Assembly (NCBI GenBank): GCA_017512285.1
Contig: JAFWGU010000024.1
Coordinates: 20,807-84,806, forward strand
Origin: Erysipelotrichaceae bacterium
GTDB lineage: Bacteria; Bacillota_I; Bacilli_A; Erysipelotrichales; Erysipelotrichaceae
Direction of reading: 5' to 3'
Length of the DNA stretch: 64,000 nucleotides
Shown here: positions 1 through 8,902 of the stretch, piece after piece
Numbering within the stretch: the stretch's first letter is position 1
How the letters are laid out: the number at the start of each line of letters is the position of its first letter
Program-made: the position numbers and the translations under genes
The notes under the pieces: model-generated
What the model was told of the DNA's origin: nothing
The model's database searches: none
What the model saw: only the letters and a program-made list of their open reading frames with translations

Positions 1-143
1 GCTGAATAACCGTAGTTGATTATGTCTGATTCCATCTTATCCAATGGCTGATATACAAGTACGTCGTGTCCGTCAATGACAATGGTGCTGACGTATCCGC
101 CATTGGCCATCTTTCTGGTTTCAATGTTTCTGATAGCTGTCAT
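1..143 (-). CDS. N-terminal part of an unrecognised protein, cut by window edge
   Basis: The first 47 codons of a minus-strand gene are visible. The start is an ATG at 143 preceded by an AGGGAGA ribosome binding site about 8 bases upstream. The visible residues begin MTAIRNIETRKMANGGYVST and continue with a soluble-looking beta-rich stretch (VIDGHDVLVYQPLDKM). There is no signal peptide or membrane segment in this part. I do not recognise the family. The rest of the gene lies left of the window, so length and function cannot be judged. Confidence 0.6.
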   Translation of the reverse strand, partial: MTAIRNIETRKMANGGYVSTIVIDGHDVLVYQPLDKMESDIINYGYS

Positions 144-222
144 ATTGTTAATTCTCCCTTTTTCCCTATCATTCTAGCTGATAATCAGAGGCATATCTTT
201 AAATTACAAATTCAGCAGTTAT

Positions 223-254
223 AAAAAAGTAAAAATCTGCCGGGTGGCAGATTT
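223..254 (-). terminator. Rho-independent terminator
   Basis: A perfect 9-bp stem (AAATCTGCC / GGCAGATTT, 233-254) with a 4-base loop is followed in the minus direction by a T-rich tract. It overlaps the stop of the gene ending at 255 and should end that transcript. Confidence 0.75.
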
Positions 255-812
255 CTATGCTAACTTTTCGTTTATTTCCCTGCGTAAGCCAAACAGCACG
301 AACATCGTGATGATGGCGCATACCAGTAAGGCAAGACCGAATACCAGCAATATGGTTGCCATGGCCTCAATGCTCAGGACATCCTTCATGATGGCCATTA
401 TCTCTAAGGCAACATATGAAACGATGTTGATCCATTTCAGGATCCTGATGGTATCAGCGCGTGATGAACCATGATCTGCAGCGATCCTTTCGATAACGCC
501 GAAGAAGATGAACATGAATACGGCTTCGACAACACCAACGACGGTCTTTATTACCCAGATGTCAACGTCCGGTTTCGCAAATTCCAGAATCCAGAACACT
601 GCCTTGACGACAGCCAGCACCAGGGATACGACCTTCAGATATGGCTTGTCACTGACATACTTTCCCAGACAGCCGATTGCCAGATAGAACAGGATCCAGC
701 CGATGAAGTCAGGAGTGACGTTCAGTGTATTCCCGTTCAGGGTAAGATTGATGTTTACAAGCGTAAACAGGAATCCGAATGCGATATAACTTATGGCTTT
801 CTTAATGTTCAT
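255..812 (-). CDS. Small multi-pass membrane protein, unknown function
   Basis: A 185-residue integral membrane protein. Hydrophobic segments lie near residues 5-25, 35-52, 58-78, 83-103 and two or three more in the last 60 residues, ending in a short charged tail (RREINEKLA). The start is supported by an AGGAGG about 6 bases upstream and by an extended -10 promoter at 843-851. It has its own terminator and the preceding gene (882-2342) may have separate transcription. No catalytic or transport motif was recognised. I infer only that it sits in the cytoplasmic membrane. Confidence 0.75.
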   Translation of the reverse strand: MNIKKAISYIAFGFLFTLVNINLTLNGNTLNVTPDFIGWILFYLAIGCLGKYVSDKPYLKVVSLVLAVVKAVFWILEFAKPDVDIWVIKTVVGVVEAVFMFIFFGVIERIAADHGSSRADTIRILKWINIVSYVALEIMAIMKDVLSIEAMATILLVFGLALLVCAIITMFVLFGLRREINEKLA

Positions 813-842
813 AAGACTATTACCTCCTAAAATAACAATACT

Positions 843-851
843 ATTCTACCA
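843..851 (-). promoter_or_regulatory. Extended -10 promoter element
   Basis: On the minus strand the sequence TGGTAGAAT matches an extended -10 (TGnTATAAT). It lies about 30 bases upstream of the start at 812. No convincing -35 is seen. Confidence 0.45.
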
Positions 852-881
852 CCAGTCAGTTTCATGGCAAGTGGTTATTGC

Positions 882-2342
882 TCAGGTGTTATTGCTGAAG
901 TAGATGATCATGACAAGCATGGCTATGAGGATCATGAGGGTCAGAATGACCTTGGTGTGTCTTCTGCGTTCCTCACTGATCGTCGCGATGTATTCCCTGA
1001 TGAAGGCGTTGATCCAGAAATAGCTCTTGGTCGGTGCCCCGATGCCCTCAGCAGCTATGCCCATGGAATTTGCCAGCATGCCGGCTCTGAACACATGGTA
1101 ATTTGTCGTTGAGAAGGCAACCTTCGGAACACCATTCTCCTTGTTCATTAATTCATATGAATTGCGAAAATTCTCAAAGGTATTGGCTGATTCTCCTTCT
1201 ACGATTATTCTTTCCTTCGGAATACCGATGCTTTCCAGGTAATTGCCAATGCATTCACCTTCGGAAACGATCTCATTACTTCCCTGGCCGCCGGAAGGAA
1301 CGAAAATGATGTCACTGCCTGTTGCCTTCTTCTGCATCTCGGCAAACTGAACAGCCCGGTCAGCCCTGGATTTCAATAACGGGGTTGGCCTGCCGTCTTC
1401 CCCAACCTGACAGCCCAGAATCATGATGTAGTCCTTGTTGAATTCCGGAATGTGTCTGGCAGCCGTAATTCCCATTACGATGGTTCCTATTAACAGGCAC
1501 TCAAGATAGGTGATGACGGTTGAAACGGCACTGCCGAGGAATAATACGATGTAATAGTCCGGCCTGTTTAGATTGTGAATGTCGATTGGTCCGCTGTAGG
1601 TCCCCTGCAGTATGCCTTCAACGATTGACGGCAGTATTGTCAGGAAGATGAACATGAAGCCCAGGATTACGCCCAGCATGTTGCGCCAGTTTCTTCCCTC
1701 ATTTCTCGTCAGCCTGATGTTGCTCAGGGTCACCCCGATTGATGTTATCAGCATTATCGGCAGTGACACGATGGAAAATGACGATGCAGAGTTGAGAAGG
1801 GTTTCAACGATGCCGATCAGCCCCCTGTTATTTAACAGGGCAAATATGTGTTCCAGCAACAGGAAGTCCAGGAAGATGATCATGCCCAGGTTACTGACAT
1901 TGCGGTACTGATACATGTTTTCCTTCACTCCTGCCTTATAATTTCTTGAAAGATCATCGATCAGGACAGCCAGAAACATGATGGCAGCCAGTGGAATGAC
2001 AATGTCTCCCATGCAGTTGCCGAAGAAGTCTCCCTCGGTAATGATGCCCAGCAAATGAACATAGAACACCTTGGAATAGGATGTCACTTCATCGAAGATT
2101 CCCACAAGCGTCGTACCCCTGGCAACGGCTTCAAACCTTACAAACAGTTTAAGCCCATCCAGTCTTTTCTCGGTGATGCTGACGACACCTTCCCTGTCCA
2201 CGACCAGATTTATCTCGTCGGCAGAGGCGTATTCCTTTCTGAGGTCAAATTCAGCCGTATAACTGCGGCCAAAAAAGGCAATGCACGCAAAACACATTAC
2301 CGCTAGAATCAATCCTGTCAGTATGTTGGTCTTCCTTAACAT
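882..2342 (-). CDS. DUF218 (YdcF/SanA-like) membrane protein
   Basis: A 486-residue protein with an N-terminal membrane anchor (about 8-25), a short exported region, a multi-helix membrane section (about 115-300), then a DUF218 domain (about 303-450) and a final hydrophobic helix. The DUF218 domain shows the family landmarks: MILGCQVGEDGRPTPLLKSR, VPSGGQGSNE, ESIGIPKERIIVEGES and STNYHVFRA. YdcF/SanA/ElyC proteins act in envelope or peptidoglycan precursor metabolism, but the substrate is not settled. The arrangement of membrane helices before DUF218 and one after matches a Firmicute subgroup. The start has AAGGAA upstream. It follows the 2355-2825 gene by 12 bases, so co-transcription is likely. 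Confidence 0.85.
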   Translation of the reverse strand: MLRKTNILTGLILAVMCFACIAFFGRSYTAEFDLRKEYASADEINLVVDREGVVSITEKRLDGLKLFVRFEAVARGTTLVGIFDEVTSYSKVFYVHLLGIITEGDFFGNCMGDIVIPLAAIMFLAVLIDDLSRNYKAGVKENMYQYRNVSNLGMIIFLDFLLLEHIFALLNNRGLIGIVETLLNSASSFSIVSLPIMLITSIGVTLSNIRLTRNEGRNWRNMLGVILGFMFIFLTILPSIVEGILQGTYSGPIDIHNLNRPDYYIVLFLGSAVSTVITYLECLLIGTIVMGITAARHIPEFNKDYIMILGCQVGEDGRPTPLLKSRADRAVQFAEMQKKATGSDIIFVPSGGQGSNEIVSEGECIGNYLESIGIPKERIIVEGESANTFENFRNSYELMNKENGVPKVAFSTTNYHVFRAGMLANSMGIAAEGIGAPTKSYFWINAFIREYIATISEERRRHTKVILTLMILIAMLVMIIYFSNNT

Positions 2343-2354
2343 TGCCTTAGTTCC

Positions 2355-2825
2355 TTACTGTATGTTTACTGAGCCGACAGCCTTCTTCAGTATGTCCTCA
2401 AACTCCGGGTTTTCAGCCCTGGCAAATACTGACAGGCTGTATACCGTATTTCTGTTTTTGAACAGCACCGAAGCTCCCTGCTGTCTGATACCGGCTACGT
2501 CGTATTCAAACCAGTAGCCTTCCCCATTTCTGCCATCGACATCCTCCGAGAAGAAGCCCTTGACAGAATAGTTATTGTTCCTGTACAGGTCAGCTGCCAT
2601 GCTTTCATTCTTTCTGGCCATTGCCTTCATGTCCGCCATGGCAAGCAACAGACCGTTGTACTTCTGCCATAACAGGGTAACGATGATGTGAGCTTCCTTA
2701 TCCCAGATGCCCCATAATTCTCCGTTTACACTGCCATAGGCCTGCTGCAGCTCTTCACTGCTCATTATTTCGTAACTGTCAGGAAATCTGACTGTTACTT
2801 CATTATTAACTACTTCACTTCTCAT
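2355..2825 (-). CDS. Hypothetical protein, 156 aa
   Basis: A predicted soluble protein of 156 residues with no recognised domain. The C-terminal half (around residues 95-155, including GEGYWFEYDVAGI, GASVLFKNRNTVYSLSVFAR and FEDILKKAVGSVNI) resembles the end of PsbP/lipoprotein-like proteins, where a Tyr- and Phe-rich beta sheet precedes a final 'VGSVNI' helix-strand. That resemblance is weak. The ribosome binding site before ATG 2825 is poor, so the true start is uncertain. It sits between the MscS channel gene (6 bases upstream) and the DUF218 gene (12 bases downstream), which suggests one operon. Confidence 0.65.
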   Translation of the reverse strand: MRSEVVNNEVTVRFPDSYEIMSSEELQQAYGSVNGELWGIWDKEAHIIVTLLWQKYNGLLLAMADMKAMARKNESMAADLYRNNNYSVKGFFSEDVDGRNGEGYWFEYDVAGIRQQGASVLFKNRNTVYSLSVFARAENPEFEDILKKAVGSVNIQ

Positions 2826-2831
2826 TTTCTA

Positions 2832-5618
2832 CTATGTCAGCTTAAAGCCGTTTTCCTCAAATAATCTCTTAATTTCTCTGTTAACAACAGTTCTTACGTC
2901 GAACTTGTGTGATTCAAGACACTCCGTTCTGATTGACAGTCTCATTGTCCTGCCGCTCATGTCGTCAATGCCGCCGTAGTTAGGACCGTCAAGGATGTAC
3001 GGTGACAGTTCCTTGATCTTCGGCAGCTCACTTCTGAGCATTTCCTCAATGGCTGCGATGTCCTGATCGAACGGAACGTTGATGATGACGTCACAGTATG
3101 AGTTCCTCTTGGTCTTGTTGACGATGTTGGTCAGGTTGCGGTTGTTGACTGACTTGATATCCTGAGTAACGCTCATTAATCTTGTCGTTCTGATGCCGAT
3201 CTCAATTACTCTGCCCTTGTAGCCGTTGATCTCAATGATGTCGCCAACCTGGAATTCATGCTCGAAGATGATGAATATACCGGCCAGGATATCAGTAACC
3301 AGGTCACGGGCACCAAGGCCTATGACAAGAGTCAGGATGCCGGCGCTGGCCAGTAATGACTGTGAGTCAAAGCCTAATAATGACAGACAGTAGAAGATCA
3401 CGAAGATCGTTGCCAGATAGTTAACGAAGCTGCTTAACAGTCTCAGCATCGTTTCGCTCTTCGGAGTAACGAGCTTGATCGCTTCATTGAATATATTTCT
3501 CAATACGGCAACTGCCATGAAGTAGATGAACAGAACCATCAGGACTTCAGAATAGGCAAATACGTTCAGTCCTCTTTCCCACTTGCCGCTCATGATGAAT
3601 CCGAAGATGGAATCCTCCGTATACAGCACGTTCCTAAAGGCAATGGCACCCAGGGCAAACACAGCCAGAATGCTGACGACGATCTGAACGATCATGGCTG
3701 TCTTTTCCTCAGCCGTCTTCTTCTCCCAGGTTACTCTTTCCCTTAACATTCTGGAAATGATGTTAAGAGTACGCTTCTGCTGACCGCCATACACAGTGAC
3801 ATCAATGTATGGGTCATCTTCTTCTGCGATCTTGATCGGTTCCACATCATGTCTGTAGATGTAAATGAATATGGCTATTATGCCTATGGTGCTCAAAAGC
3901 ACCGTGGTAAGAGTTATTGACAGTCTGCCTGTGAACAGCGTCTTGACGTTCTCACAGATGTAGATGATGCTGTCACCGCTCTGGAATGATTCAGAATAAT
4001 ATCTTTCACCGTCAAAGTTGATGTACCCGTAGTACTTGTTTCTGATCTGAGCATCCTCAATGCCGTTATCAACGGCCAGTTCTTCTTCATGGTCTCCCAG
4101 ACTTGAGTAGGTTATGGTCTTGTCCGTATTGCTGATGATGAACACTTCGTTGTTCTCGCCGGCCATGTTGCTGCTGACGATGTACTTGACATCGGTATCC
4201 TTAAGAACCTGCTCCAGCTCCTCAACATTGTTGGCCGTCTGCAGGAAGCCATCGTATTCACCGTTGGCGTCATGCATGGTAACACCGACGAACTGATGAT
4301 AGGTTCCGGTAAGCTCGTCCTCCTGAGCTTCCTGAATTACATAAGGTACGCCATGCTTCAGCATGCGGAAGGTATATGACTGATCCTCAGGCTCATCAGA
4401 AATGACGAAGCCGAAAATCGGTGAATCGGAGAGGGTTTCTACGCCATCCCCGTTGAACAGCATGATGTATTCCAGATCGAATATTCTGGAGAGGTCCTTC
4501 AGGTTTTCCTTTGTTCTGAGTTCAGGATTATCTGACAGGATCTCAGCAACGATCTGGGCCTTGTTCAGGTTATTTATGTCACATACGTTTTTCAGCTGCT
4601 CGGAGCTGTAGCTTGCTTCGTCAATGCTGCTGGAAAGTTCTGCTATCTTACTGTTGGTTGATATTGAGTACATGGTGAGTGAGAACAGTGTCTGAACGTA
4701 ATTTGCCGTCAGGCCAATGGCTGTCAGACCGATCACACCGAATATGATGAGCTTTCTTCTGGTCAGACCGATGAGCTCATGCTTCCTTTCACCCTTGAAT
4801 CTGCCGAAATCCTGCTTTGCGAAATATCCGTAGGTAATGAGTACGGTAAACACAATACAGATGGCAATGTAGATGATGCCAACGGCAGCGTGGCTGTTCA
4901 TGGTCATGTTACGTGCTGAAATGCCGCAGGCAATGGTTATGCCCAGATGCTCATTAACAACACTCGAGGTGTAATACTGTTCCTTGTTTATTCTTAACCA
5001 CTTGGCATCCTTCTGAACAAGGTCCGTGAGTCTGATTCCCAGAGTAGTGATGCTCTGACCGATGAACTCAGGGTCCGGATAGTAAACTATCTTGCCGATG
5101 TTATTGGTTACTACAAAGAACAGATCCTTACTGTTGATGACCTTCTGCAGGATCCTGTTTTCGGTATAGATGTTATTAAGCACCTGATCAAGATCAGCCG
5201 TATTCTTCTTGATGCATACCATCGTTCCGTTTTCAGCCGTACTTGTGTAATATCTGAAACCTACGTCCTTGATCTCCGGTGTATATCCTATCATGATCTG
5301 GTCAACGACAAACAGGTCCATCAGTTCATCATCTACAGTGAAGTCCGGATCATGGTCTACCAGGTAGGCAACGGCATCAGCCTTGGCCTGCATGTTGCCG
5401 TCATACATTCTGGTCAGATCCTTGGTGTGCTGGTAGGAAACGTTAAAGGTTTCCGTAACCTTATCCAGTCTGCGGATCAGATTTGCCTTCTGATTATATT
5501 CAGTAAAAGCTGTCTCCACCAGGAAAAGGAGCATGCCGGTTATGGCAAGCACGATCATTTCAAAAACCAGTACGTTACGCAGCTTAAGTATTCTCTTACT
5601 CTTCTTCGGTTCTGTCAC
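2832..5618 (-). CDS. MscS-family mechanosensitive channel with large N-terminal sensor region
   Basis: About 928 residues, far longer than E. coli MscS (286). The C-terminal third is a clear MscS core: pore helix around 755-785 with GLGARDLVTDILAG, then the beta domain (FQVGDIIEINGYKGRVIEIG, about 790-810) and the alpha/beta C-terminal domain. Upstream are two extracellular regions, about residues 36-240 and 320-560, each flanked by membrane helices, resembling dCache-type sensor domains. A cytoplasmic linker (about 585-640) and three more helices precede the pore. I chose GTG 5618 because GGGAGG lies 7 bases upstream; the longer frame to 5636 would start inside that site. Role inferred: a channel gated or tuned by an external signal as well as tension. 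Confidence 0.85.
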   Translation of the reverse strand: MTEPKKSKRILKLRNVLVFEMIVLAITGMLLFLVETAFTEYNQKANLIRRLDKVTETFNVSYQHTKDLTRMYDGNMQAKADAVAYLVDHDPDFTVDDELMDLFVVDQIMIGYTPEIKDVGFRYYTSTAENGTMVCIKKNTADLDQVLNNIYTENRILQKVINSKDLFFVVTNNIGKIVYYPDPEFIGQSITTLGIRLTDLVQKDAKWLRINKEQYYTSSVVNEHLGITIACGISARNMTMNSHAAVGIIYIAICIVFTVLITYGYFAKQDFGRFKGERKHELIGLTRRKLIIFGVIGLTAIGLTANYVQTLFSLTMYSISTNSKIAELSSSIDEASYSSEQLKNVCDINNLNKAQIVAEILSDNPELRTKENLKDLSRIFDLEYIMLFNGDGVETLSDSPIFGFVISDEPEDQSYTFRMLKHGVPYVIQEAQEDELTGTYHQFVGVTMHDANGEYDGFLQTANNVEELEQVLKDTDVKYIVSSNMAGENNEVFIISNTDKTITYSSLGDHEEELAVDNGIEDAQIRNKYYGYINFDGERYYSESFQSGDSIIYICENVKTLFTGRLSITLTTVLLSTIGIIAIFIYIYRHDVEPIKIAEEDDPYIDVTVYGGQQKRTLNIISRMLRERVTWEKKTAEEKTAMIVQIVVSILAVFALGAIAFRNVLYTEDSIFGFIMSGKWERGLNVFAYSEVLMVLFIYFMAVAVLRNIFNEAIKLVTPKSETMLRLLSSFVNYLATIFVIFYCLSLLGFDSQSLLASAGILTLVIGLGARDLVTDILAGIFIIFEHEFQVGDIIEINGYKGRVIEIGIRTTRLMSVTQDIKSVNNRNLTNIVNKTKRNSYCDVIINVPFDQDIAAIEEMLRSELPKIKELSPYILDGPNYGGIDDMSGRTMRLSIRTECLESHKFDVRTVVNREIKRLFEENGFKLT

Positions 5619-5641
5619 AGGATCAACCTCCCACATCTATT

Positions 5642-5722
5642 ATTCTATCTGCTTTAACAAAGCACACGAAAACTCTCTTTTTTCCATTTTAACACTTTAT
5701 AGAGGTATTTTTATAGTATAAT
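5642..5722. promoter_or_regulatory. Divergent promoter region between MscS and VanZ-VOC genes
   Basis: The gap between the two divergent starts is AT-rich. A TATAAT at 5717-5722 faces right toward the start at 5748. A TAGAAT (minus strand, 5642-5647) faces left toward the start at 5618. Neither has a good -35 hexamer. Confidence 0.45.
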
Positions 5723-5747
5723 GAGTAATATTCGGAGGCAGAAAACA

Positions 5748-6830
5748 ATGTTATTGAATCCAAACAGTCTATCAACCAACATTCTTGTAACACTGCTTAC
5801 TCTGGTAATGGTTTTCGCCTTGCCCTGGCTGGACAGAACGGTATGCAATAAGCTCGGACTGAGTCTTAATGACCGTCTGAGTACCAATCCCAAGGCAGAC
5901 CGGCTGCTTCATCTGCGCAAGTGGTTATTGGTCATCATGTTCGGGGTATACCTTTTACTGGTACTGTATGTGACCTTCCTGTCCAGAAGCGCTGCTGAAG
6001 ATTATAAGGTCAACGCCGAACTGTTTGAAGGTCTTAAGAGATCCATCAACATCGACTTCGGCATTCTCGGCTTCATTGCCTCCATATTCATGGACGGTCC
6101 TGAACAGGCCTTGGCCCATGTCAGGATCCAGCACTTTGAAAACCTGGCTCAGGTATACATGAACATCTGCATGTTCATCCCGATGGGATATCTGCTGCCA
6201 TACATATTTGACTGGTTCAGAAGAAGAGTAAAGCCACGCACCATCATAACCTGTTTCCTTGCTTCACTGGCCATTGAAAACGTCCAGTTACTGACAAGGA
6301 TGGGCTTCTACGATGTCGACGATCTGTTTGCCAATACGTTAGGCGGAATAATAGGTGTTTACCTTTACATGGCAGTAGCCTACATTCTGGCGCACCCGGA
6401 CTGGCGTGATCGATTCAGATTCTACCGTCTGTGGCGTAAGGACGCCGTAAAGAGTGCCATGTTCCCGTTTTTCAGGAAACTGCATCTGGTAAGGTCAACC
6501 ATCTACGGTACCGACAGCGCTGCTGCTCTTGACTTCTATGTTACGAAGCTGGGAATGTACCCGCTCAATACTCTGTATGATGAGAAGACGAACACGACCA
6601 GACACTTGCTGGAATACGGCAACAGTCAGCTGGAGCTGATCTGTACTCCCGGCCTGAAGATCAAGCCGCAGACGATAACCATCGCCTGCAACAATTCCGA
6701 ATATCTTAAGAAAAGACTTCTCAATAAGGGAATTGAGGTAAGCGAATATTCCGAAGACAGTTATACCGGCTTAAGAACCTACAGCATCAAGGGACCGGAC
6801 AACGTTACGATCACCATCATTGAAGAATAA
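5748..6830 (+). CDS. VanZ-like membrane domain fused to a VOC (glyoxalase-fold) domain
   Basis: About 360 residues. An N-terminal helix is followed by a VanZ-like membrane domain (about 55-220) with LYVTFLSRS, the NICMFIPMGYLLPYIF segment and the ENVQLLTRMGFYDVDDLFANTLGG block typical of VanZ proteins. After a short linker, residues about 245-360 form a VOC-like domain: TIYGTDSAAALDFYVTKLGM, then HLLEYGNSQLELI, and a final SIKGPDNVTITIIEE, which matches the beta-alpha-beta-beta-beta pattern of glyoxalase/bleomycin-resistance modules. ATG 5748 is chosen because CGGAGG lies 9 bases upstream; an ATG at 5721 lacks a site. VanZ proteins are linked to teicoplanin resistance in some enterococci, but no van ligase genes are near. 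Confidence 0.85.
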   Translation: MLLNPNSLSTNILVTLLTLVMVFALPWLDRTVCNKLGLSLNDRLSTNPKADRLLHLRKWLLVIMFGVYLLLVLYVTFLSRSAAEDYKVNAELFEGLKRSINIDFGILGFIASIFMDGPEQALAHVRIQHFENLAQVYMNICMFIPMGYLLPYIFDWFRRRVKPRTIITCFLASLAIENVQLLTRMGFYDVDDLFANTLGGIIGVYLYMAVAYILAHPDWRDRFRFYRLWRKDAVKSAMFPFFRKLHLVRSTIYGTDSAAALDFYVTKLGMYPLNTLYDEKTNTTRHLLEYGNSQLELICTPGLKIKPQTITIACNNSEYLKKRLLNKGIEVSEYSEDSYTGLRTYSIKGPDNVTITIIEE

Positions 6831-6833
6831 AGA

Positions 6834-6870
6834 AAAACTCTTCTGAATTCAGAAGAGTTTTATTTTTCAT
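6834..6870 (+). terminator. Rho-independent terminator, likely bidirectional
   Basis: A perfect 28-base palindrome (6834-6861, centre GAATTC) carries A residues on the left and T residues on the right. It ends the VanZ-VOC gene and could also stop transcription from the left-running genes. Confidence 0.8.
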
Positions 6871-6881
6871 TAATGAATGTC

Positions 6882-7096
6882 TCAGTCTTCTCTGATCAGG
6901 TAGGCATCAACGATCTCACCGATGTATTCGGTATGATAGTCACCAACATCAGAGCCATTTCCATAGTAACGGTTTATGCCGGCTCAGGGATCCTGTCCAG
7001 ATCCTGATCACTGGCATATATTATCCTGCATTCCAGGGTAAGCGGGAATTCCCTGATGCAGAGTGAATCATTACTGTTTCTGATCTGAGCTTCATA
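6882..7096 (-). pseudogene. 3' remnant of a flavin reductase gene, frameshifted
   Basis: Translating the minus strand directly after the stop at 7099 gives YEAQIRNSNDSLCIREFPLT, then LECRIIYASDQDLDRIPEPA and a stop. Shifting frame there resumes with RYYGNGSDVGDYHTEYIGEI and VDAYLIRED before a stop at 6882-6884. The joined peptide looks like the C-terminal end of the flavin reductase family (the 'CRKIYADD ... YY ... YHRMYIGEI' pattern). The N-terminal FMN-binding half is missing, there is no start, and a single frameshift breaks what remains. I read it as a decaying fragment lying behind the DUF2207 gene. Confidence 0.65.
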
Positions 7097-7098
7097 GC

Positions 7099-8832
7099 TT
7101 ACCAGCCGCTGCTGCCGCCACCGCCGGAGCCGCTTCCGGAATAGCCACCACCGGAGCCTCCGCCGCTGTCAGATGAACTTGACCATCCTGAGGAATCAGT
7201 CCAGCCATCTGAAGACGAGTGGCTTTCGGCCCAGCCTGTAGAGTCTTCCTGGAAACTGTTCATGTTATTGTCCATGAAGTAGACGACATCAGTGCCTTCA
7301 TACCAGCTTACCGGCGGAATCGCAATGTCCGCAAACCTGCTGATCCAGAAGTCGGTAATGCCTAAGGCATAGGCATAAGGCAGGATGTCATAGAAGTAAT
7401 TCGGGTTTTCCTCAACAAGCATGATGATCCTGTCCTTTTCAGCTACTTCAATGAAGTCTTTGAATCCAAGGATCCTGCCGTACAGCTTATTGTTTTCTTC
7501 CGTTCTCTTCTTATATCTGCATGCAAGATAGAACTGATAAATGCCGAATACAATGCCAACACCTATGGCCGCCAGATGATACCAGCGGAAATAACGTTCC
7601 AGATTGGAGATCAGTATGCTAACAGGTACGATGATTGCCAGATGCAGGGCAGACAGTACGCTGATGGTTATGTATATCCATCTCTTCTTTTCGTACATTT
7701 TCATGCCATGCTTTCTGATGTAATCGCTTATGTCATTTATCGTCCTGTAGAATCTGTGTCTGAGCTTGTCTCTGGTGACGATCAGAGTACCGTCGTCCTG
7801 TTCCTCAGCGTATTTCTCCAGGCCTTCCAGGTACATGATTTCTTCCTTACTCAGACCTTCAGTGCTCTTGTCTGACAGCACGAACCTGTAGTTATCCTCT
7901 TCAATGTCCTCTATCTTCAGATAGCCCTTGTCAGCCAGCAACAGCAACATTCCGTTTATTGACGTCTTGCCGGCATAGCCATACATGACATTGTACATCT
8001 GCGGAGGCGTCAGTCCTTCCGGCGGATAGAATTCCACCGGTGTTACCACAACGTCCGGTTTGCCATGTCTGACATAGTTTCTTCGGTTAATGAAAGTCAG
8101 GACTATTGCCTGCACTGCAGCAAATACGCAGGTCAGAATGCTTCTGACCGGCCAGACCTTCTTGAAGTACCCTTCCTCAAACTCGCATCTGACCGTAAAG
8201 GCTTCTCCCGGCTTCAGAGTCTCAAAGTATTCAAGATATACGGTATTGTCTTCTCTCTTCTCCATGACGTCATGATAATCCGTTGATCCCGGATAGCCAT
8301 GAGTCACACCGAACCTGTTCATGTCAAAGTCCTTGGGGAAGTGAATGATGACCTGCAGATGTTCTATGTCATAGTCCCAGGAATCCCCGATGATATTGAA
8401 ATAGAACTCATCGCCGCCCTTCCATTCATCATTGCCTATTTCGTATTTGTAACTCAGAATGTAGCGCTGGCTGCCTTCCACAAGAACGTCGGCACTGCCC
8501 ATTCTGACGTTGCAGGAGTCGTATTCAAAGGTGACTGAATTATCAACGTTTGTCTCAATGGAAGAAATGATCGCGTGGTTATGGCTGTAGCTGCCATCCT
8601 GTCTGTAGACGCTGTTATCCGTCGGAATGCTTCTGATGATGCCGTGATGAGGTGTCGCGAACTCGATGTCGATCGTTTCCGTGATCTCATAGACATTGTT
8701 CTCATTGACCATGATCTCAACTCTGACGTTTGTTGCCTTAAGGGTTTCATCAGCGCTTGTCTTAGTTAACACAAGACCGAACGAAAACACCAGAACCGTC
8801 AGTGCCAGTACCAGTCTCATTATCTTCTTCAT
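7099..8832 (-). CDS. DUF2207 membrane protein with Gly/Ser-rich tail
   Basis: About 577 residues. A signal peptide or anchor (LVLALTVLVFSFGLVLTKTSA) precedes an exported beta-rich DUF2207 region (about 28-225: VYEITETIDIEF, HGIIRSIPTD, SYKYEIGNDEW). A membrane helix near 230-252 leads to a cytoplasmic region, and two more helices lie near 390-435. The C-terminus is very rich in Gly and Ser and ends GSGGGGSSGW, a common feature of DUF2207 proteins. Function of the family is unknown. The ATG at 8832 is preferred because AGGAG lies about 9 bases before it; two ATGs further upstream overlap that site. Confidence 0.85.
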   Translation of the reverse strand: MKKIMRLVLALTVLVFSFGLVLTKTSADETLKATNVRVEIMVNENNVYEITETIDIEFATPHHGIIRSIPTDNSVYRQDGSYSHNHAIISSIETNVDNSVTFEYDSCNVRMGSADVLVEGSQRYILSYKYEIGNDEWKGGDEFYFNIIGDSWDYDIEHLQVIIHFPKDFDMNRFGVTHGYPGSTDYHDVMEKREDNTVYLEYFETLKPGEAFTVRCEFEEGYFKKVWPVRSILTCVFAAVQAIVLTFINRRNYVRHGKPDVVVTPVEFYPPEGLTPPQMYNVMYGYAGKTSINGMLLLLADKGYLKIEDIEEDNYRFVLSDKSTEGLSKEEIMYLEGLEKYAEEQDDGTLIVTRDKLRHRFYRTINDISDYIRKHGMKMYEKKRWIYITISVLSALHLAIIVPVSILISNLERYFRWYHLAAIGVGIVFGIYQFYLACRYKKRTEENNKLYGRILGFKDFIEVAEKDRIIMLVEENPNYFYDILPYAYALGITDFWISRFADIAIPPVSWYEGTDVVYFMDNNMNSFQEDSTGWAESHSSSDGWTDSSGWSSSSDSGGGSGGGYSGSGSGGGGSSGW

Positions 8833-8875
8833 CCGCATCATCTCCTGTTCCGATTACCATTATCATACCACATAT

Positions 8876-8902
8876 TGAAAGAAGAGACTTCTCAGTCTCT
8901 TC
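8876..8902 (-). terminator. Rho-independent terminator
   Basis: Stem GAAGAGAC / GTCTCTTC (8881-8902) with a 6-base loop overlaps the stop of the gene ending at 8901. A short T-rich stretch follows in the minus direction. Confidence 0.6.

Noticed and set aside
5616..5636. Start of the MscS channel gene at 5636
   Set aside because: The extra six codons overlap the GGGAGG binding site. GTG 5618 is correctly spaced from it.
8454..8750. Long antisense or alternate-frame open reading frames inside genes, for example this one inside the DUF2207 gene
   Set aside because: They have no ribosome binding site, low-complexity Ser/Arg-rich composition and no homology-like motifs, while the opposite or main frame encodes a clear protein.
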